Source of the DNA: Cherax quadricarinatus
Lineage: Eukaryota; Arthropoda; Malacostraca; Decapoda; Parastacidae
NCBI RefSeq assembly: GCF_038502225.1
Contig: NC_091300.1
Location: forward strand, 47,380,936 to 47,444,935
Reading direction: 5' to 3'
DNA: 64,000 bases
In this document: piece by piece, positions 46,150 to 59,328 of the stretch
Position numbering within the stretch: position 1 is the stretch's first letter
How the letters are laid out: each line of letters starts with the position of its first letter
Notes under the pieces: model-generated
The model's database searches: none
What the model was told of the DNA's origin: nothing
What the model saw: only the letters and a program-made list of their open reading frames with translations
Made by a program: the position numbers and the translations under genes

Positions 46150-47469
46150 GTAATAATTTTTTAAATCCCCCCTTTTCAAGAAAGTATAACTTCTATTTAG
46201 ATTTACAACCCCAACCCCTTTTAAATCTCCCATCTTATCCTACAAATTACAAAAAAATTAGAAATTTCCATAAATATGATATTTAACGGAACCTATTTAA
46301 AAATAACCATGTTGCCCTTAAAGAATACATATATAAAGTATAACAGGCACTAAAAAAACAACCCCCCCTATCTAAACATAATTAATTTTCTCCATCAAAC
46401 CCCTTTTAATAATTAAACTAATCTTTTCCTATTAAGTTTAAAGTTAGAAAACCATTTTCCTAAAACTAATAAAAACCACCATAAACCTATTTTGGATGAT
46501 ATTTCAAACCTTTCCAAATTTAAAACTCTGCCTTCCTAAACGCTCAAACTATATTTCCCAAAAACAAAAAAAAACCTGAAGAACATAAACCATGACCTAC
46601 CATCCCCCACTACAGCCCCTTTTAAAACCCCTCATCCCCATAAAAAAAACCCCCCTAACACTAAACCCATATGAGCCACAGAAAGTAAAAAAATTAAAGA
46701 TTTTAAAATCCATATTTAAAACATTAAACTAATAGTAACACCCCCTAAAACCAAGACTCCTCCCTCCCAAAAAAATATTTTAAACCCCCGAAAATACTCC
46801 AAAATTCAATTAAACCGTAACCCCCAACTTTTAAAAAACCCCAGCTAATACTATCGACCCTGCAACCGGGGCCTCCACATGGCCTTAGGTAACATAAATG
46901 AAATATAAACGAGGTAATTTAACCTAAAACAAATACAGAGCAAAAAAAATACAATAATCTAGTACTTTGATAATCAATTATCCCCAATAATAATTTATAT
47001 TCAATCTACCCAAATTTTTAAAATAAACCTTAATAAAGAAGCCCCCAACAATGGGGAAGCAAACAAAGTATATAAAAAATGTAAATTTTAGCCTGAATTC
47101 CCGGGTTTATAACCTCAACCTAAAAAAAAATACGAGTATAGGAACTGAAAACCCCTCAAATCCCAATATAAAACAATAGAAAGGCACTGATCTGAAAGTT
47201 AAAAATTAAAAATAAAAAAAATTAAGGTTCCTGACAAAAACCCCCATTAAAAAAATTACCCATTTTCTTTTTTCTCTTGAAAAATATCAAACATTACAAA
47301 AATTTAATACAACAAAATATATCAAATAATCAACCCTTTTTATAAAAAAGACAAAAAAAAAAAAATCAAGATTTATTATTATAACCTTTATAAAACATAT
47401 TACCCAAAAAAACAAAACCCGGAAATAAACCCCCAATTCATCACAAACCTTTTTAAAAAAATTAAATAC
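46150..47469 (-). pseudogene. nad4: nad4 (NUMT, corrupted, limits approximate)
   Basis: The minus strand near 46650-46710 reads KSLI-like then SVAHMGLVLGG, the conserved nad4 block around an AHM motif. Length is assumed from family size, and the right limit from nad4L. NADH dehydrogenase subunit 4 in the organelle. Confidence 0.55.
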
Positions 47470-47770
47470 AAAAAAAAACATACTAAAATTTAAATCCCCC
47501 GAAATAATCATTACCATGTGAGCGAACAATAGAAACCAGTAAAAAACAAACCTGGCCCTTCAAAACCATCACTAAAAAATTTTTACAAACACACCCCCCA
47601 AATGACCCCAAATTATAAACTCTAAACCCCAAACCATTTAAATGAATTTAAATTCCCAAAACCCTTTAAAAAAACATTTAACAAATGCTTTGATTTGAAA
47701 TAAAAAGCTCAGAACCCACAAAAAAATATAATTAAAACCAAGACCTTGATCCCCCCTTCATCATATACCC
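47470..47770 (-). pseudogene. nad4L: nad4L (NUMT, corrupted, limits approximate)
   Basis: The minus strand near 47495-47540 reads VSIVRSHGNDYF, the conserved nad4L C-terminus. The rest is unreadable. It lies only about 50 bp before the cob start. Confidence 0.55.
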
Positions 47771-47816
47771 ATATTTCCCTTTTTAAATTTCTTTAATTTT
47801 TACCCTCACAAAACTT

Positions 47817-48950
47817 ATGACTTCACCTTTTCGTAAATCCCTCCAAATTTTTAAACTCGCTAATTCACACTTGTAGACATACCAATTCCTATTTAAAATT
47901 TTTAATTTTTTTTTGGATCCCTCTTAGGTTTGTCTAGAGCTCCGCAAAATGGTTATTTTTTTCCATTTTATTTTACCTCCCCATAATTTACCTAGGGTTT
48001 TTTGAACGAGCCAAAATCTTCGCATGGGCAATTTTTTTGGGTGATTTTCCGCACCATTCCCTCAAAAAGGGCCCCCTTTTTCTTTTCCGCACCCATTCTC
48101 ATATCGGGCCAGGTATTTATTATGGATCATTTAATTTTTTCCCCGCTTGGAGAGTCGGTGTTCTGATTCTTAATTTTTTAAAAATGCCAGTTTCTAGGTT
48201 ATGTCCCACCCCGAGGACAAAAATCATTTTTTGGGGCCCCCTTTACAAACTTATTTTTTGCCATTTCCCCATTTGGAACAGATTTAGTTCAAAGAATTTG
48301 GGTTTGGGGTTTTAAAATTGAAAAAATCCACCCCGACTCGATTTTTACCATTTCACTTTCTGCTACCTTTTTTAAACCTTTTCCCATCATTCCTTTTTTT
48401 TCATTCCCACTCTGGGCCAAAACCCCCCAGGGTAACCTCTTCTAAAACAAAAATTTCCCTTTTATCCCTACTTTACATTTAAAGATATTTTAGGGTTTTA
48501 AGTTTTACCCTAATCCTCCTAACTCTTTTTAAAACCCTACCTTTGGAGATTCCCGATAATTTTATTCCCGCTAACCCCTAGTCCCCCCTTTTTTTTCAAC
48601 CTAAAAGATATTTTCTTTTTCATCGCTATTCTTCGATCTATCCAAAAAAATTTTGGTGGGGTTATCCCCCTTTTTTTTTATCGGTAGCAACCTTTTATTT
48701 TTTCCATTCACCTTTATCAAAATTTTAAAGGGCTCACTTTTTTTCCCTCTAAACCAACTTATTTTTAACTTTTTTTTCCCAAATGTTTATTAAATGGATT
48801 GGGGCTCGGTCTTAAAAGATCTTATCTTTTTTCAGGACAAACTCCCAATTTTTTTTCTTTAAAATTTTTTGCTAATCCTTTAATTACCCCTTTTTTGATT
48901 TACCCCCTAGACTGGTTATTTAGTTTTCAAACAAAAAGTTTTGAAAAAAT
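47817..48950 (+). pseudogene. cob: cob / cytochrome b (NUMT, corrupted)
   Basis: Start segment ATGACTTCACCTTTTCGTAA (MTSPFRK), then VDMPIP, GGATCCCTCTTAGGTTTGTC (GSLLGL), CGCAAAATGGTTA (QMVTG), and near 48085-48140 HSHIGPGIYYGSF, where HIGRGIYYGS is normal. Homopolymer errors break the frame repeatedly. The end is estimated from family length. Cytochrome b of complex III in the organelle. Confidence 0.85.
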
Positions 48951-51014
48951 TTAAAAAGGGAAAATTTTTCCAAACCCCCCCAACATATAAATTTGGGTTT
49001 TCACTAAAATTTAATTTTTGAAAAAATTAAAAAATTTTAAAAATATGGGGAAGGGAAAATTTTTGATATACATCAATTTATCATTCCCAAAACGTTGGGG
49101 GTTCCCCTTTTCCCAAAAAAATGCAAACCTAACCCTCACCAATTTTATATAAAAAACCCCAACCTTAAAACCTTCCCCCCAAAAAAAAATAATGTTTATC
49201 TCCACTTAAAACAAAATTTAAAAATCCCCAGCTATAAAAAAAATACAAACCTCCTCTTCTATATTCAGTAAAAATCCAGAAAAATAATTCCCGATTCTTC
49301 CCCCTGCAAAATCAAAAAAATTTCGATTTATTCTTCTCAAACATGAACCCCTCAAAAATGGGAAAAATTAATCAAATAAATCATATTCTTTTTTTGATAG
49401 TATCTTAAATTTTAAAAAACCTAAATTTTCCTCAAAAACACATAAAATAAAAAATTAAAGCCAACCTTTCCATATGAAATAGTCTTTACGGCCCAAAACT
49501 TCCCAAAAAGAATATTTACAGTTTAAACTCATCCAAAAACCCCCATAAAAAGGGTGGGCCCCCAATCTTAAAAAAATAAAAAAAAAAATATCCTATATCA
49601 AAATCTAACCCAAAAAATCATTGGGAAAAACCTTACAAAAAATTAAAACAATAAAAAAAAACCAAATAAAGACAAAAAATAAGGTAAAAAAATTTGATAT
49701 TACCGGGGAATTCTGTCTTTTTTTAAACAATTTAAAAATCTAAACAGGCTAAAATAACCCAAAAAACCCCAATTTAAATTTTGGGGCCCCTTTTTTTTTT
49801 GAATGTAACCCAAAATTTTGCTCCCGAAGGAAATTAAAAAACAACCCCCTCCAACTAATACACAAATTATCAAAAATTAAATATTTACAATTTTAATAAT
49901 CCCCATTTTCCAATACTTTTACTTTTAAATTGTCTATATAATTAAATTTTTAAAATTTTTAAATATTCTCTTAAAAAAATTTTAAATTTAGGAACCTTCC
50001 CGTCACCTTTCTATGTTATGACTTATTCCATTTAAAAGAATGACCGGGGGGAAAGTACATACTTTTGTTCTCATATCCCCTAACACTAAATTGTGTATTA
50101 CAATTAAATCCCCTTTTTAAAAAATTCATTCTATCACTGATAAAAAAAATAAATTTTATTTGTTTATTTCTTCTCACCCAAAAAACTGCAATTTTTATCT
50201 AATACACTTTCTTCTCAAATTTCAACAACTACTAACAAAGGGTTATTGATAATTTTTTATACAAAATTTTAAACAAGAGTAAGTAAAATTTTGTGTTTAT
50301 CATTTAAGAACAGGTTCCCCAACAAGACTAAAATACCAAAATTTTTTTTGAATTTAAAGACCATATCTTTTTTAATATTCAAATTTTATTTTTTTTTTTA
50401 AGTATAGTGGGTATCTTCCCTTTTTTTATCTCCCCAAATTTCCCCGGTCTGTTCCTCTTTAAAATTTAACTTCCTTTTTTTCAATAAAAAATTTCACCTT
50501 TATTATATAAATTTCCCAAATTACCTTTTTAAAAGTAAAAATAACCTAAACAAAAAACTTTATAATTTAAAAATCTAACCCGATTGCTGGCACAAAATTT
50601 TATCGCTTTTTTTTAATTTTACTAAATCAAACTTTAAACCAATATTTAATTTTCTGTTTTGGGAAAAACAAAATATGATTTATCATAAATTATCTTTTTT
50701 TTTCATTCTCTACTCACCGGATATCAATACACAATTTTAAAATAAAAAATTTTAAAAGAAACAAACTTAACTTTTTTCAACCTATTAAAGGCCCTTTTTT
50801 CCAAAAACTAAGATTTTTAAACTTCTAAAAACCTACCTAACTAGTTCAAAAATTACAACTAACCCTGAACTTCCCCCCAAAAAAGTTTTAGTCTGATAAA
50901 AGGCTTTGATAGGCTGCAAGTAGCTTTCTATCTATATTTGTGAAACCCCCTTGAGTTTGTAAACCCCCCTTCAAATTTTTGGCGTTTTTTCCCCCTTTTA
51001 AAGCCTAACCAACG
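48951..51014. other. Corrupted mitochondrial sequence between cob and cox1
   Basis: About 2 kb, enough for two NADH dehydrogenase genes plus tRNAs, but no motif is firm enough to name one. tRNA-like arms near 50890-50935 (GTCTGATAAAAGGC, GGCTGCAAGTAGC) suggest the tRNA cluster before cox1. Confidence 0.5.
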
Positions 51015-52508
<1,494 letters not shown>

Positions 52509-52573
52509 TCTAAAATGACAGATAGATGTATAGGATTTAAGCTCCTACCAGGAAGGAATTACCTTCTTTTAGA
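52509..52573 (+). tRNA. trnL2: Mitochondrial tRNA-Leu(UUR) in NUMT
   Basis: Perfect seven-pair acceptor TCTAAAA (52509-52515):TTTTAGA (52567-52573), anticodon loop with TAA inside GGATTTAAGCTCC, and T arm GGAAGGAATTACCTTC. Its place between cox1 and cox2 is the pancrustacean arrangement. Confidence 0.92.
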
Positions 52574-53186
52574 AATGCCAACATGAGGATGTTTAGGACT
52601 TCAAGACAGCGCTTCTCCACTTATGGAACAATTAACATACTTCCACGATCACACAATATTTATTCTTATTCTCATCACTACATTAGTAGGTTATATTCTA
52701 ATTAATTCTGCACTAAACTCACTTATTAACCGATTTTTACTTGAAAACCAAGAAATCGAAATTATCTGAACTATTTTACCTGCTATCATCTTAATTTTCA
52801 TCGCTATGCCCTCCCTATGGTTATTCTATTTACTGGATGAAACTAACAACTCAAGAGTTACAATTAAAACCGTCGGGCATCAATGATATTGATCCTATGA
52901 ATATTCGGACTTTCTAAATATCGAATTTGATTCCTACATAGCACCCTATAATATTGACTCAAATTTACGACTTTTAGATGTTGATAACCGAATACCTATT
53001 CCTTTTAATACTCAAATTCGTCTTATTATCTCAGCAGCAGATGTAATCCATTCCTGAACTATTCCTTCCTTAGGAGTAAAAGCCGACGCCATCCCAGGAC
53101 GACTCAATCAAATTAGGTTTCTAGCAAATCGACCGGGCCTATTCTACGGTCAATGTTCAGAAATTTGTGGAGCTAACCACAGATTT

Positions 53187-53198
53187 ATACGAATTTTA
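53187..53198. repeat. Target-site duplication in cox2, left (12 bp)
   Basis: ATACGAATTTTA, repeated exactly at 55193-55204. Confidence 0.95.
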
Positions 53199-53270
53199 GC
53201 ATTAAAATGGTATAAAATACCGACAGGTTGTTAGGTAAGACACATATGCAACAGTTAGGTATCTTTATTA

Positions 53271-53307
53271 TGAAACGTTTCGCCTACACAATAGGCTTCT
53301 TCAGTCA
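53271..53307 (-). ncRNA. Hammerhead-like motif, unit 1 (type c)
   Basis: Minus strand: stem I TGA:TCA, core CTGAAGAA (A at variable position 7), stem II GCCTAT:GTAGGC around TGT (last pair U-G), then GAAACGTT. Confidence 0.68.
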
Positions 53308-53698
53308 AGTACAGAAAAGTTGATAGAAGCAGAAGATACTTGAAGACGATGTAATCAGTCCATCACCCTTAAAGTTTTGAGGTGGTCAGTCCCTCAGTCT
53401 GGAGAAGAGCATTGTTCCATAGTATGAAGCAATATGGAGATGAAGTGACAGGATGGAGCTTTTATAGCGCCAAGAGGTGAGACGTAGGCCACTAGGAGAG
53501 GTAAGAACTCAGATGTTGAAAGGTCAGGTCCCTCTCAAATCCAGCCGCTCTCACTAGTGGAAGTTGTCGAAGTTGATTGCAGGTCTGTACCAAGATACCC
53601 TTGTGTTGCAGTGTCTGACAGATTGAACATTAAAATGGTATAAAATACCGACAGGTTGTTAGGTAAGACACATAGGCAACAGTTAGGTATCTTTATTA

Positions 53699-53735
53699 TG
53701 AAACGTTTCGCCTACACAGTAGGCTTCTTCAGTCA
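53699..53735 (-). ncRNA. Hammerhead-like motif, unit 2 (type c)
   Basis: Minus strand: stem I TGA:TCA, CTGAAGAA, stem II GCCTAC:GTAGGC (six perfect pairs) with TGT loop, GAAACGTT. Confidence 0.7.
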
Positions 53736-54126
53736 AGTACAGAAAAGTTGATAGAAGCAGAAGATACTTGAAGACGATGTAATCAGTCCATCACCCTTAA
53801 AGTTTTGAGGTGGTCAGTCCCTCAGTCTGGAGAAGAGCATTGTTCCATAGTATGAAACAATATGGAGATGAAGTGACAGGATGGAGCTTTTATAGCGCCA
53901 AGAGGTGAGACGTAGGCCACTAGGAGAGGTAAGAACTCAGATGTTGAAAGGTCAGGTCCCTCTCAAATCCAGCCGCTCTCACTAGTGGAAGTTGTCGAAG
54001 TTGATTGCAGGTCTGTACCAAGATACCCTTGTGTTGCAGTGTCTGACAGATTGAACATTAAAATGGTATAAAATACCGACAGGTTGTTAGGTAAGACATA
54101 TATGCAACAGTTAGGTATCTTTATTA

Positions 54127-54163
54127 TGAAACGTTTCGCCTACACAGTAGGCTTCTTCAGTCA
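54127..54163 (-). ncRNA. Hammerhead-like motif, unit 3 (type c)
   Basis: Identical in sequence to the unit 2 motif. Confidence 0.7.
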
Positions 54164-54683
54164 AGTACAGAAAAGTTGATAGAAGCAGAAGATACTTGAA
54201 GACGATGTAATCAGTCCATCACCCTTAAAGTTTTGAGGTGGTCAGTCCCTCAGTCTGGAGAAGAGCATTGTTCCATAGTATGAAACAATATGGAGATGAA
54301 GTGACAGGATGGAGCTTTGGTGTCTTACCTAACAACCTGTCGGTATTTTATACCATTTTAATGTTCAATCTGTCAGACACTGCAACACAAGGGTATCTTG
54401 GTACAGACCTGCAATCAACTTCGACAACTTCCACTAGTGAGAGCGGCTGGATTTGAGAGGGACCTGACCTTTCAACATCTGAGTTCTTACCTCTCCTAGT
54501 GGCCTACGTCTCACCTCTTGGCGCTATAAAAGCTCCATCCTGTCACTTCATCTCCATATTGTTTCATACTATGGAACAATGCTCTTCTCCAGACTGAGGG
54601 ACTGACCACCTCAAAACTTTAAGGGTGATGGACTGATTACATCGTCTTCAAGTATCTTCTGCTTCTATCAACTTTTCTGTACT

Positions 54684-54720
54684 TGACTGAAGAAGCCTAC
54701 TGTGTAGGCGAAACGTTTCA
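54684..54720 (+). ncRNA. Hammerhead-like motif, inverted unit 4 (type c)
   Basis: Plus strand: TGA stem I strand at 54684-54686, core CTGAAGAA, GCCTAC:GTAGGC hairpin, GAAACGTT, TCA at 54718-54720. Confidence 0.7.
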
Positions 54721-55111
54721 TAATAAAGATACCTAACTGTTGCATATGTGTCTTACCTAACAACCTGTCGGTATTTTATACCATTTTAATGTTCAATCTG
54801 TCAGACACTGCAACACAAGGGTATCTTGGTACAGACCTGCAATCAACTTCGACAACTTCCACTAGTGAGAGCGGCTGGATTTGAGAGGGACCTGACCTTT
54901 CAACATCTGAGTTCTTACCTCTCCTAGTGGCCTACGTCTCACCTCTTGGCGCTATAAAAGCTCCATCCTGTCACTTCATCTCCATATTGTTTCATACTAT
55001 GGAACAATGCTCTTCTCCAGACTGAGGGACTGACCACCTCAAAACTTTAAGGGTGATGGACTGATTACATCGTCTTCAAGTATCTTCTGCTTCTATCAAG
55101 TTTTCTGTACT

Positions 55112-55148
55112 TGACTGAAGAAGCCTACTGTGTAGGCGAAACGTTTCA
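55112..55148 (+). ncRNA. Hammerhead-like motif, inverted unit 5 (type c)
   Basis: Same as unit 4; TGA at 55112-55114 and TCA at 55146-55148. Confidence 0.7.
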
Positions 55149-55192
55149 TAATAAAGATACCTAACTGTTGCATATGTGTCTTACCTAACAAC

Positions 55193-55204
55193 ATACGAAT
55201 TTTA
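55193..55204. repeat. Target-site duplication in cox2, right (12 bp)
   Basis: Exact copy of 53187-53198. Confidence 0.95.
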
Positions 55205-55265
55205 ATTGAAAGAATCTCGGTATACTCTTTCTTGAATTGAATTTCTAGAAATTCATAATTAATCT

Positions 55266-55334
55266 TCTCTCCAGATAACTTATAAAAGTTTAGGTCTTTT
55301 AAACCTAAAAAAGTAGTTCTCCTACTTCTAGAGA
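55266..55334 (+). tRNA. trnK: Mitochondrial tRNA-Lys (TTT) in NUMT
   Basis: Anticodon arm TAGGTCTTTTAAACCTA, T arm GTAGTTCTCCTAC, acceptor TCTCT:AGAGA. Eight bases after cox2. Confidence 0.85.
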
Positions 55335-55336
55335 CT

Positions 55337-55397
55337 AAAATTAGTTAAAAAATACATTAGTTTGTCAGATTAAAGTTATCATATTTATGATATTTTT
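55337..55397 (+). tRNA. trnD: Mitochondrial tRNA-Asp (GTC) in NUMT
   Basis: Anticodon arm around TTTGTCAGA, acceptor AAAAT:ATTTT, between trnK and atp8. Confidence 0.8.
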
Positions 55398-55399
55398 GA

Positions 55400-55558
55400 A
55401 TGCCTCAAATAGGACCCTTACTTTGATTTAATCTTTTTTTAATATTTACTCTAGGGTATATTTTATTCTTTATCATTAATTTCTTCTACAAACTTCCAAT
55501 TAAAACAGAAATTTTCATTCATAAATCAACAATTCTAGAAAAATCCTGAAAATGATAA
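55400..55558 (+). pseudogene. atp8: atp8 (NUMT, intact mitochondrial frame)
   Basis: 52 codons in the mitochondrial code, MPQMGPLLWFNLF to ILEKSWKW, the standard start and tryptophan-rich end of ATP synthase subunit 8. Overlaps atp6 by seven bases (ATGATAA), the usual arthropod arrangement. No damage seen, but two TGA-coded tryptophans precede the TAA, so nuclear translation would stop early. Confidence 0.93.
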
Positions 55559-56223
55559 GATTATTTTCCATTTTTGAACCATCCTCAAGTATTCTCTCAC
55601 TTAATCTAAACTGAATATCAACATTCTTAGGATTTCTATTTGTTCCAATTCTTTTCTGAACTTCACCATCTCGATGACTTTATTTGTGATTTAAAATTGT
55701 ATCTACCCTTCATAGTGAATTTAAGACAATTTTAGGACCTTCCAATCCAGGTTTATCATTTTTATTTGTTTCATTATTTAGCTTCATTCTTTTTAATAAC
55801 TCTTTAGGCCTTCTTCCTTATATCTTTACCAGATCCAGACATCTAGCAATAACCCTAACCCTGGCCCTACCTTTATGATTATCTTTTATCTTGTTTGGAT
55901 GATTTAACCACACTCAGCACATGCTTTCCCACTTAGTACCTCAAGGGACCCCAAATGTGCTTATACCTTTTATAGTTCTCATCGAAACAATTAGAAATAT
56001 TATTCGACCGGGTACATTGGCAATCCGACTTGCGGCAAATATAATTGCAGGTCATCTCCTTCTAACTTTACTCGGAAGAATAGGGTCTTCCTTATCCCCC
56101 AAATTATTGATTTTTCTTATTTTATCCCAAATTCTTCTCCTTATATTAGAGACTGCCATTGCAATTATTCAATCTTATGTATTTGCAGTTCTCAGAACTC
56201 TTTATGCTAGTGAAGTAAATTAA
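55552..56223 (+). pseudogene. atp6: atp6 (NUMT, intact mitochondrial frame)
   Basis: 223 codons plus TAA, ATG at 55552. Reads [58 protein letters not shown] with the essential arginine of the proton channel, and [12 protein letters not shown]. Full family length with no stops in the invertebrate mitochondrial code. Its last A is the first base of cox3. Confidence 0.95.
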
Positions 56224-56832
56224 TGTCATCACACAGACACCATGCCTTTCACTTAGTTGACATGAGACCTTGACCCTTAACAGGACCAATCAGAGCTATG
56301 CTTTTAACATCAGGTCTTATTAAATGATTTCATCAATTTAACCCAGATCTTCTCTTTTTTAAATTTATTTCTATTATTTTAACTATAATTCAATGATGGC
56401 GAGATGTAACTTAAGAAGGAACATATCAGGGACTCCATACTCAAATCGTTACAAAAGGTCTACGGTGAGGAATAATTTTATTTATTGTCTCTGAAGTATT
56501 ATTTTTCTTCTCATTTTTTTTTTTGGGCTTTCTTCCATAGAAGACTTGCACCCACAATTGAAATTGGAATATTTTGACCACCTGAAGGTATTCAACCTTT
56601 CAATCCTTTCCAAGTTCCCTTACTTAATACAACTATTTTACTTTCATCAGGAGCGACAGTAACTTGGGCACATCATGCAATCCTTAATTCTCATCATCAT
56701 GAAGCTATACAAAGTCTAGGTTTAACTATTCTTCTTGGAGTTTACTTCACTTCCCTTCAAGCATATGAATATTTGGAAGCATCTTTCTCTATCACAGACT
56801 CAATTTACGGAACAACCTTCTTTGTAGCTACA
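56223..56832 (+). pseudogene. cox3: cox3, 5' part (NUMT)
   Basis: ATG at 56223; reads [80 protein letters not shown], then leaves the gene at the LINE junction. One extra T in an eleven-T run (56514-56524) shifts the frame. The remainder of the gene is at 39717-39853, at the other end of the insert. Confidence 0.92.
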
Positions 56833-56837
56833 AAGTT

Positions 56838-56850
56838 ACTCAAGGATTCA
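56838..56850. repeat. Target-site duplication of the mitochondrial insertion, right (13 bp)
   Basis: Exact copy of 39704-39716. Confidence 0.9.
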
Positions 56851-59020
56851 GTTGCTGGACCAGGCTTGTAGCCTGTCCAGGTCTCTTTGTAGTCCTGCCT
56901 GATCCTCGTCCGATTTGATTCTTTTCATTAACTTCACATCATCTGCAAACAAGGACACTTCTGAGTCTATCCCTTCCATTATGTCATTCACATATACCAG
57001 AAACAGCACACGCCCTAGGACCGACACCTGTGGAACCCCACTTGTCACAGGGGCCCACTCTGACACCTCGTCATGTACCATGACTCGTTGTTGCCTCCCT
57101 GTCAGGTATTCTCTGATCCATTGCAGGGCCTTTCCTGTTATCTGTGCCTGATCCTCTAGCTTTTGCAGTAACCTCTTGTGAGGAACTGTGTCGAAGGCAA
57201 TCTTGCAGTCCAAAAAAATGCAGTCGATCCACCCCTCTCTCTCTTGTCTTACTTCTGTCACCATGTCATAAAACTCCAGTAGGTTTGTGACACAGGATTT
57301 TCCTTCCCTGAAACCATGCTGGTTGTCAATTATACACTCATTTCTTTCCAGGTGCTCCACCACCCTTCTCATGATGGTCTTCTCCATGACTTTGCATACT
57401 ATACACGTTAGTGATACAGGTCTGCAGTTTAGTGCCTCATGTCTGTCTCCCTTTTTAAAAGCTGGGACTATATTTGCCATCTTCCATACCTCAGGGAGTT
57501 GTCCAGTTTCAATAGATGTGTTGAAGATCTTTAATGGCACACACAGCATCTCTGCTCCCTCTCTAAGGACCCACAGAGAGATGTTGTCTGGTTCCCCCGC
57601 CTTTGAGGTGTCAAGTTCACATAGCATCTTCTTCACCTCCTCCTTGGTTATGTGTACCTCATCCAGCACTTGTTGGTGTACCCCCTGTTCTGATTTCCTG
57701 GAGTCCTACTGGTTTCCAATGTAAATACTTCTTTAAATCTCGTGTTGAGCTCCTCACATACCTCTCAGTCGTTTCTTGTGAACTCCCCATCACCCTTCCT
57801 CAGTCTGATTACCTGTTGTTTTCCTCTTGATGTGGCTATTTTCCTGAGTTCTCTGTCTTCTCTACCTTTTCCATTCTCTTGTACACCTAGTTTTTGCCTA
57901 CCTACACCTTTGGGTGAACCAAGGACTCGTTCCGTTCTTCCCATTGTTTCTGTTTTCCTTGGAAACAAACCTCTCTTCTGCCTCCTTGCATTTTGTTGCC
58001 ACATAGTCCATCATTTATTGTACTGGTTTTCCTATCAGTTCCCTCTCCCACTGAATGTCTTGCAGGAAGTTCCTCATGCCTAAGTAGTTCCCCCTTTTGC
58101 AGTTTGGGTTTTCCCATCCTATTCCTGCTACTCTCTCCACTTGAAGCTCAACTATGTAGTCAAAGCACAAAACCACATGATCACTTGCTCCTAGGGGCCT
58201 TTCATACATGATATCCTCGATGTCCGAGCTACTCAAGGTGAATACAAGGTCCAGTCTTGCTGGATCATCCTCACCTCTCTCTCTCTGGTAGTGTCTCTAA
58301 CATGTTGATGCACGAGGTTTTCCAGTACCACACCCATCATCTTGGCTCTCCATGTTTCAGGACCCCCATGGGGCTCCAGTTTTCCCAGTCAATCTCCTTG
58401 TGATTGAAATCACCCATAACTGTAACTTTGCTCCCCCCATGTGTGCTCTCCTGGCCACCTCGGCTAGTGTGTCGACCATTGCTCTGTTGCTTTCATCGTA
58501 TTCTTCGCTTGGCCTCCTGCAGTTCTGTGGTGGGTTGTACATTACTGCAATTATCACCTTATGTCCCTCAGACTGGATTGTTCCTACTAAGTAGTCCATT
58601 TCGCCCGTGCCATCCATTCCTTCCATTTTCTCAACCCCCCCCCTGGTTTTTAATGAGCAGTGCAACTCCTCCTCCCACTCTCCTTCCTCTGTCTTCCCAA
58701 AGGATTTGATATCCAGATGGGAAGATTGCATATGTTATTATGCTGGTGAGTTTTGTTTCTGTGAGTGTTATTATGGCTGGGGATGTCTCCTTGATTCTTT
58801 CATGCCACTCCTCACACTTATTTGTTATTCCATCTGCATTTGTATACCACGCCTTCAACTTCTTTTCTAAGATTGTTGTCTGGGAGGTGTATTGGGGTTG
58901 GGGAAGTGGGAGACCTGATAAGGAACTATGGGTGGTTGCTGTGGGGGTGGAGTTTGTAATGCAGTGGGTGGGGGCATTGGATGTGGCATGGGTGTTTTGG
59001 TTTAGAGTGTTTGGTTGCAC
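56848..59020 (-). pseudogene. LINE F ORF2 (5' half), frameshifted
   Basis: Pieces from the 5' side: 58631-59020 (KAWYTNADGITNKCEEWHER), 58357-58731 (overlapping; VIIAVMYNPPQNCRRP), 58015-58236 (SSSDIEDIMYERPLGASDHV), 57902-58004 (linker) and 56848-57669 (RT: NCRPVSLTCIVCKVMEKTI, FLDCKIAFDTVPHKRL, SGVPQVSVLGRVLF, FADDVKLMKRI). An in-frame segment of the linker (about 130 bases near 57815-57845, between the QVIRL and NRRT-like parts) is deleted relative to LINE A. The RT B motif reads PQVS where sisters read PQGS. Confidence 0.88.
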
Positions 59021-59328
59021 TGGGGTTGACCTGGTTGAGAGGCTTCTATAGGAAGTTGTGAGGGAGGCTGTATTTGATCTTCCTGTGTCTGGGATCTCCT
59101 GTCTGTCTTCTCCATCCCCTCTCTTTCCTCCTTTCGCCTTTGTACCATCTCTCTCTGTTTCTTCCTTTCTGCTTGTGTTCTGTTGCGGTCAAGATACACC
59201 TTCCTGTATGCTGGCATGTCCCTTAATCGTGCTTTCTCCTGCAGGATCCTGTTCCGAGTCGATTCTGCCTTGAAGGTCACTTTCACTGGCCGGGTTCTTT
59301 TTTTTACAAACCCCCCTATTCTCTGAAA

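Larger units (their letters stand above)
53199..55192 (-). mobile_element. Retrozyme-like array: three direct and two inverted ~428-bp units
   Basis: Unit starts at 53201, 53629 and 54057 (each ATTAAAATGGTATAAAATAC) give an exact 428-bp period. The third unit breaks at about 54318 and two inverted units follow (54319-54757 and 54758-55192). Each unit carries one hammerhead-like motif and no reading frame. On the ribozyme strand of the first three units the 3' end is ACCATTTTAATG, the same end as in the insertion at 29330-29548. Non-autonomous ribozyme-bearing repeats of this size that amplify as tandem units and are moved by Penelope-like enzymes are known in animals as retrozymes; membership is inferred. 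Confidence 0.85.
52575..55258 (+). pseudogene. cox2: cox2 (NUMT), split by a retrozyme-like insertion
   Basis: Open in the mitochondrial code from ATG 52575 ([20 protein letters not shown]) to codon 208 at 53198, covering GHQWYWSYEYSDF, the CuA residues in [12 protein letters not shown], and FMRIL. After the insertion and one 12-bp duplication the frame resumes at 55205 (IESIS) and stops at TAA 55256-55258. The joined gene would be 225 codons, near family size (about 228). Subunit II holds the CuA electron entry site. The intact frame on both sides shows the mitochondrial copy was fresh when the insertion occurred. Confidence 0.93.

Noticed and set aside
55400..56832. atp8, atp6 and cox3 as evidence that the contig is mitochondrial
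   Set aside because: Both ends of the mitochondrial block join the same LINE with a shared 13-bp duplication, and cox2 carries a retrotransposon insertion; nuclear location explains all of this better.
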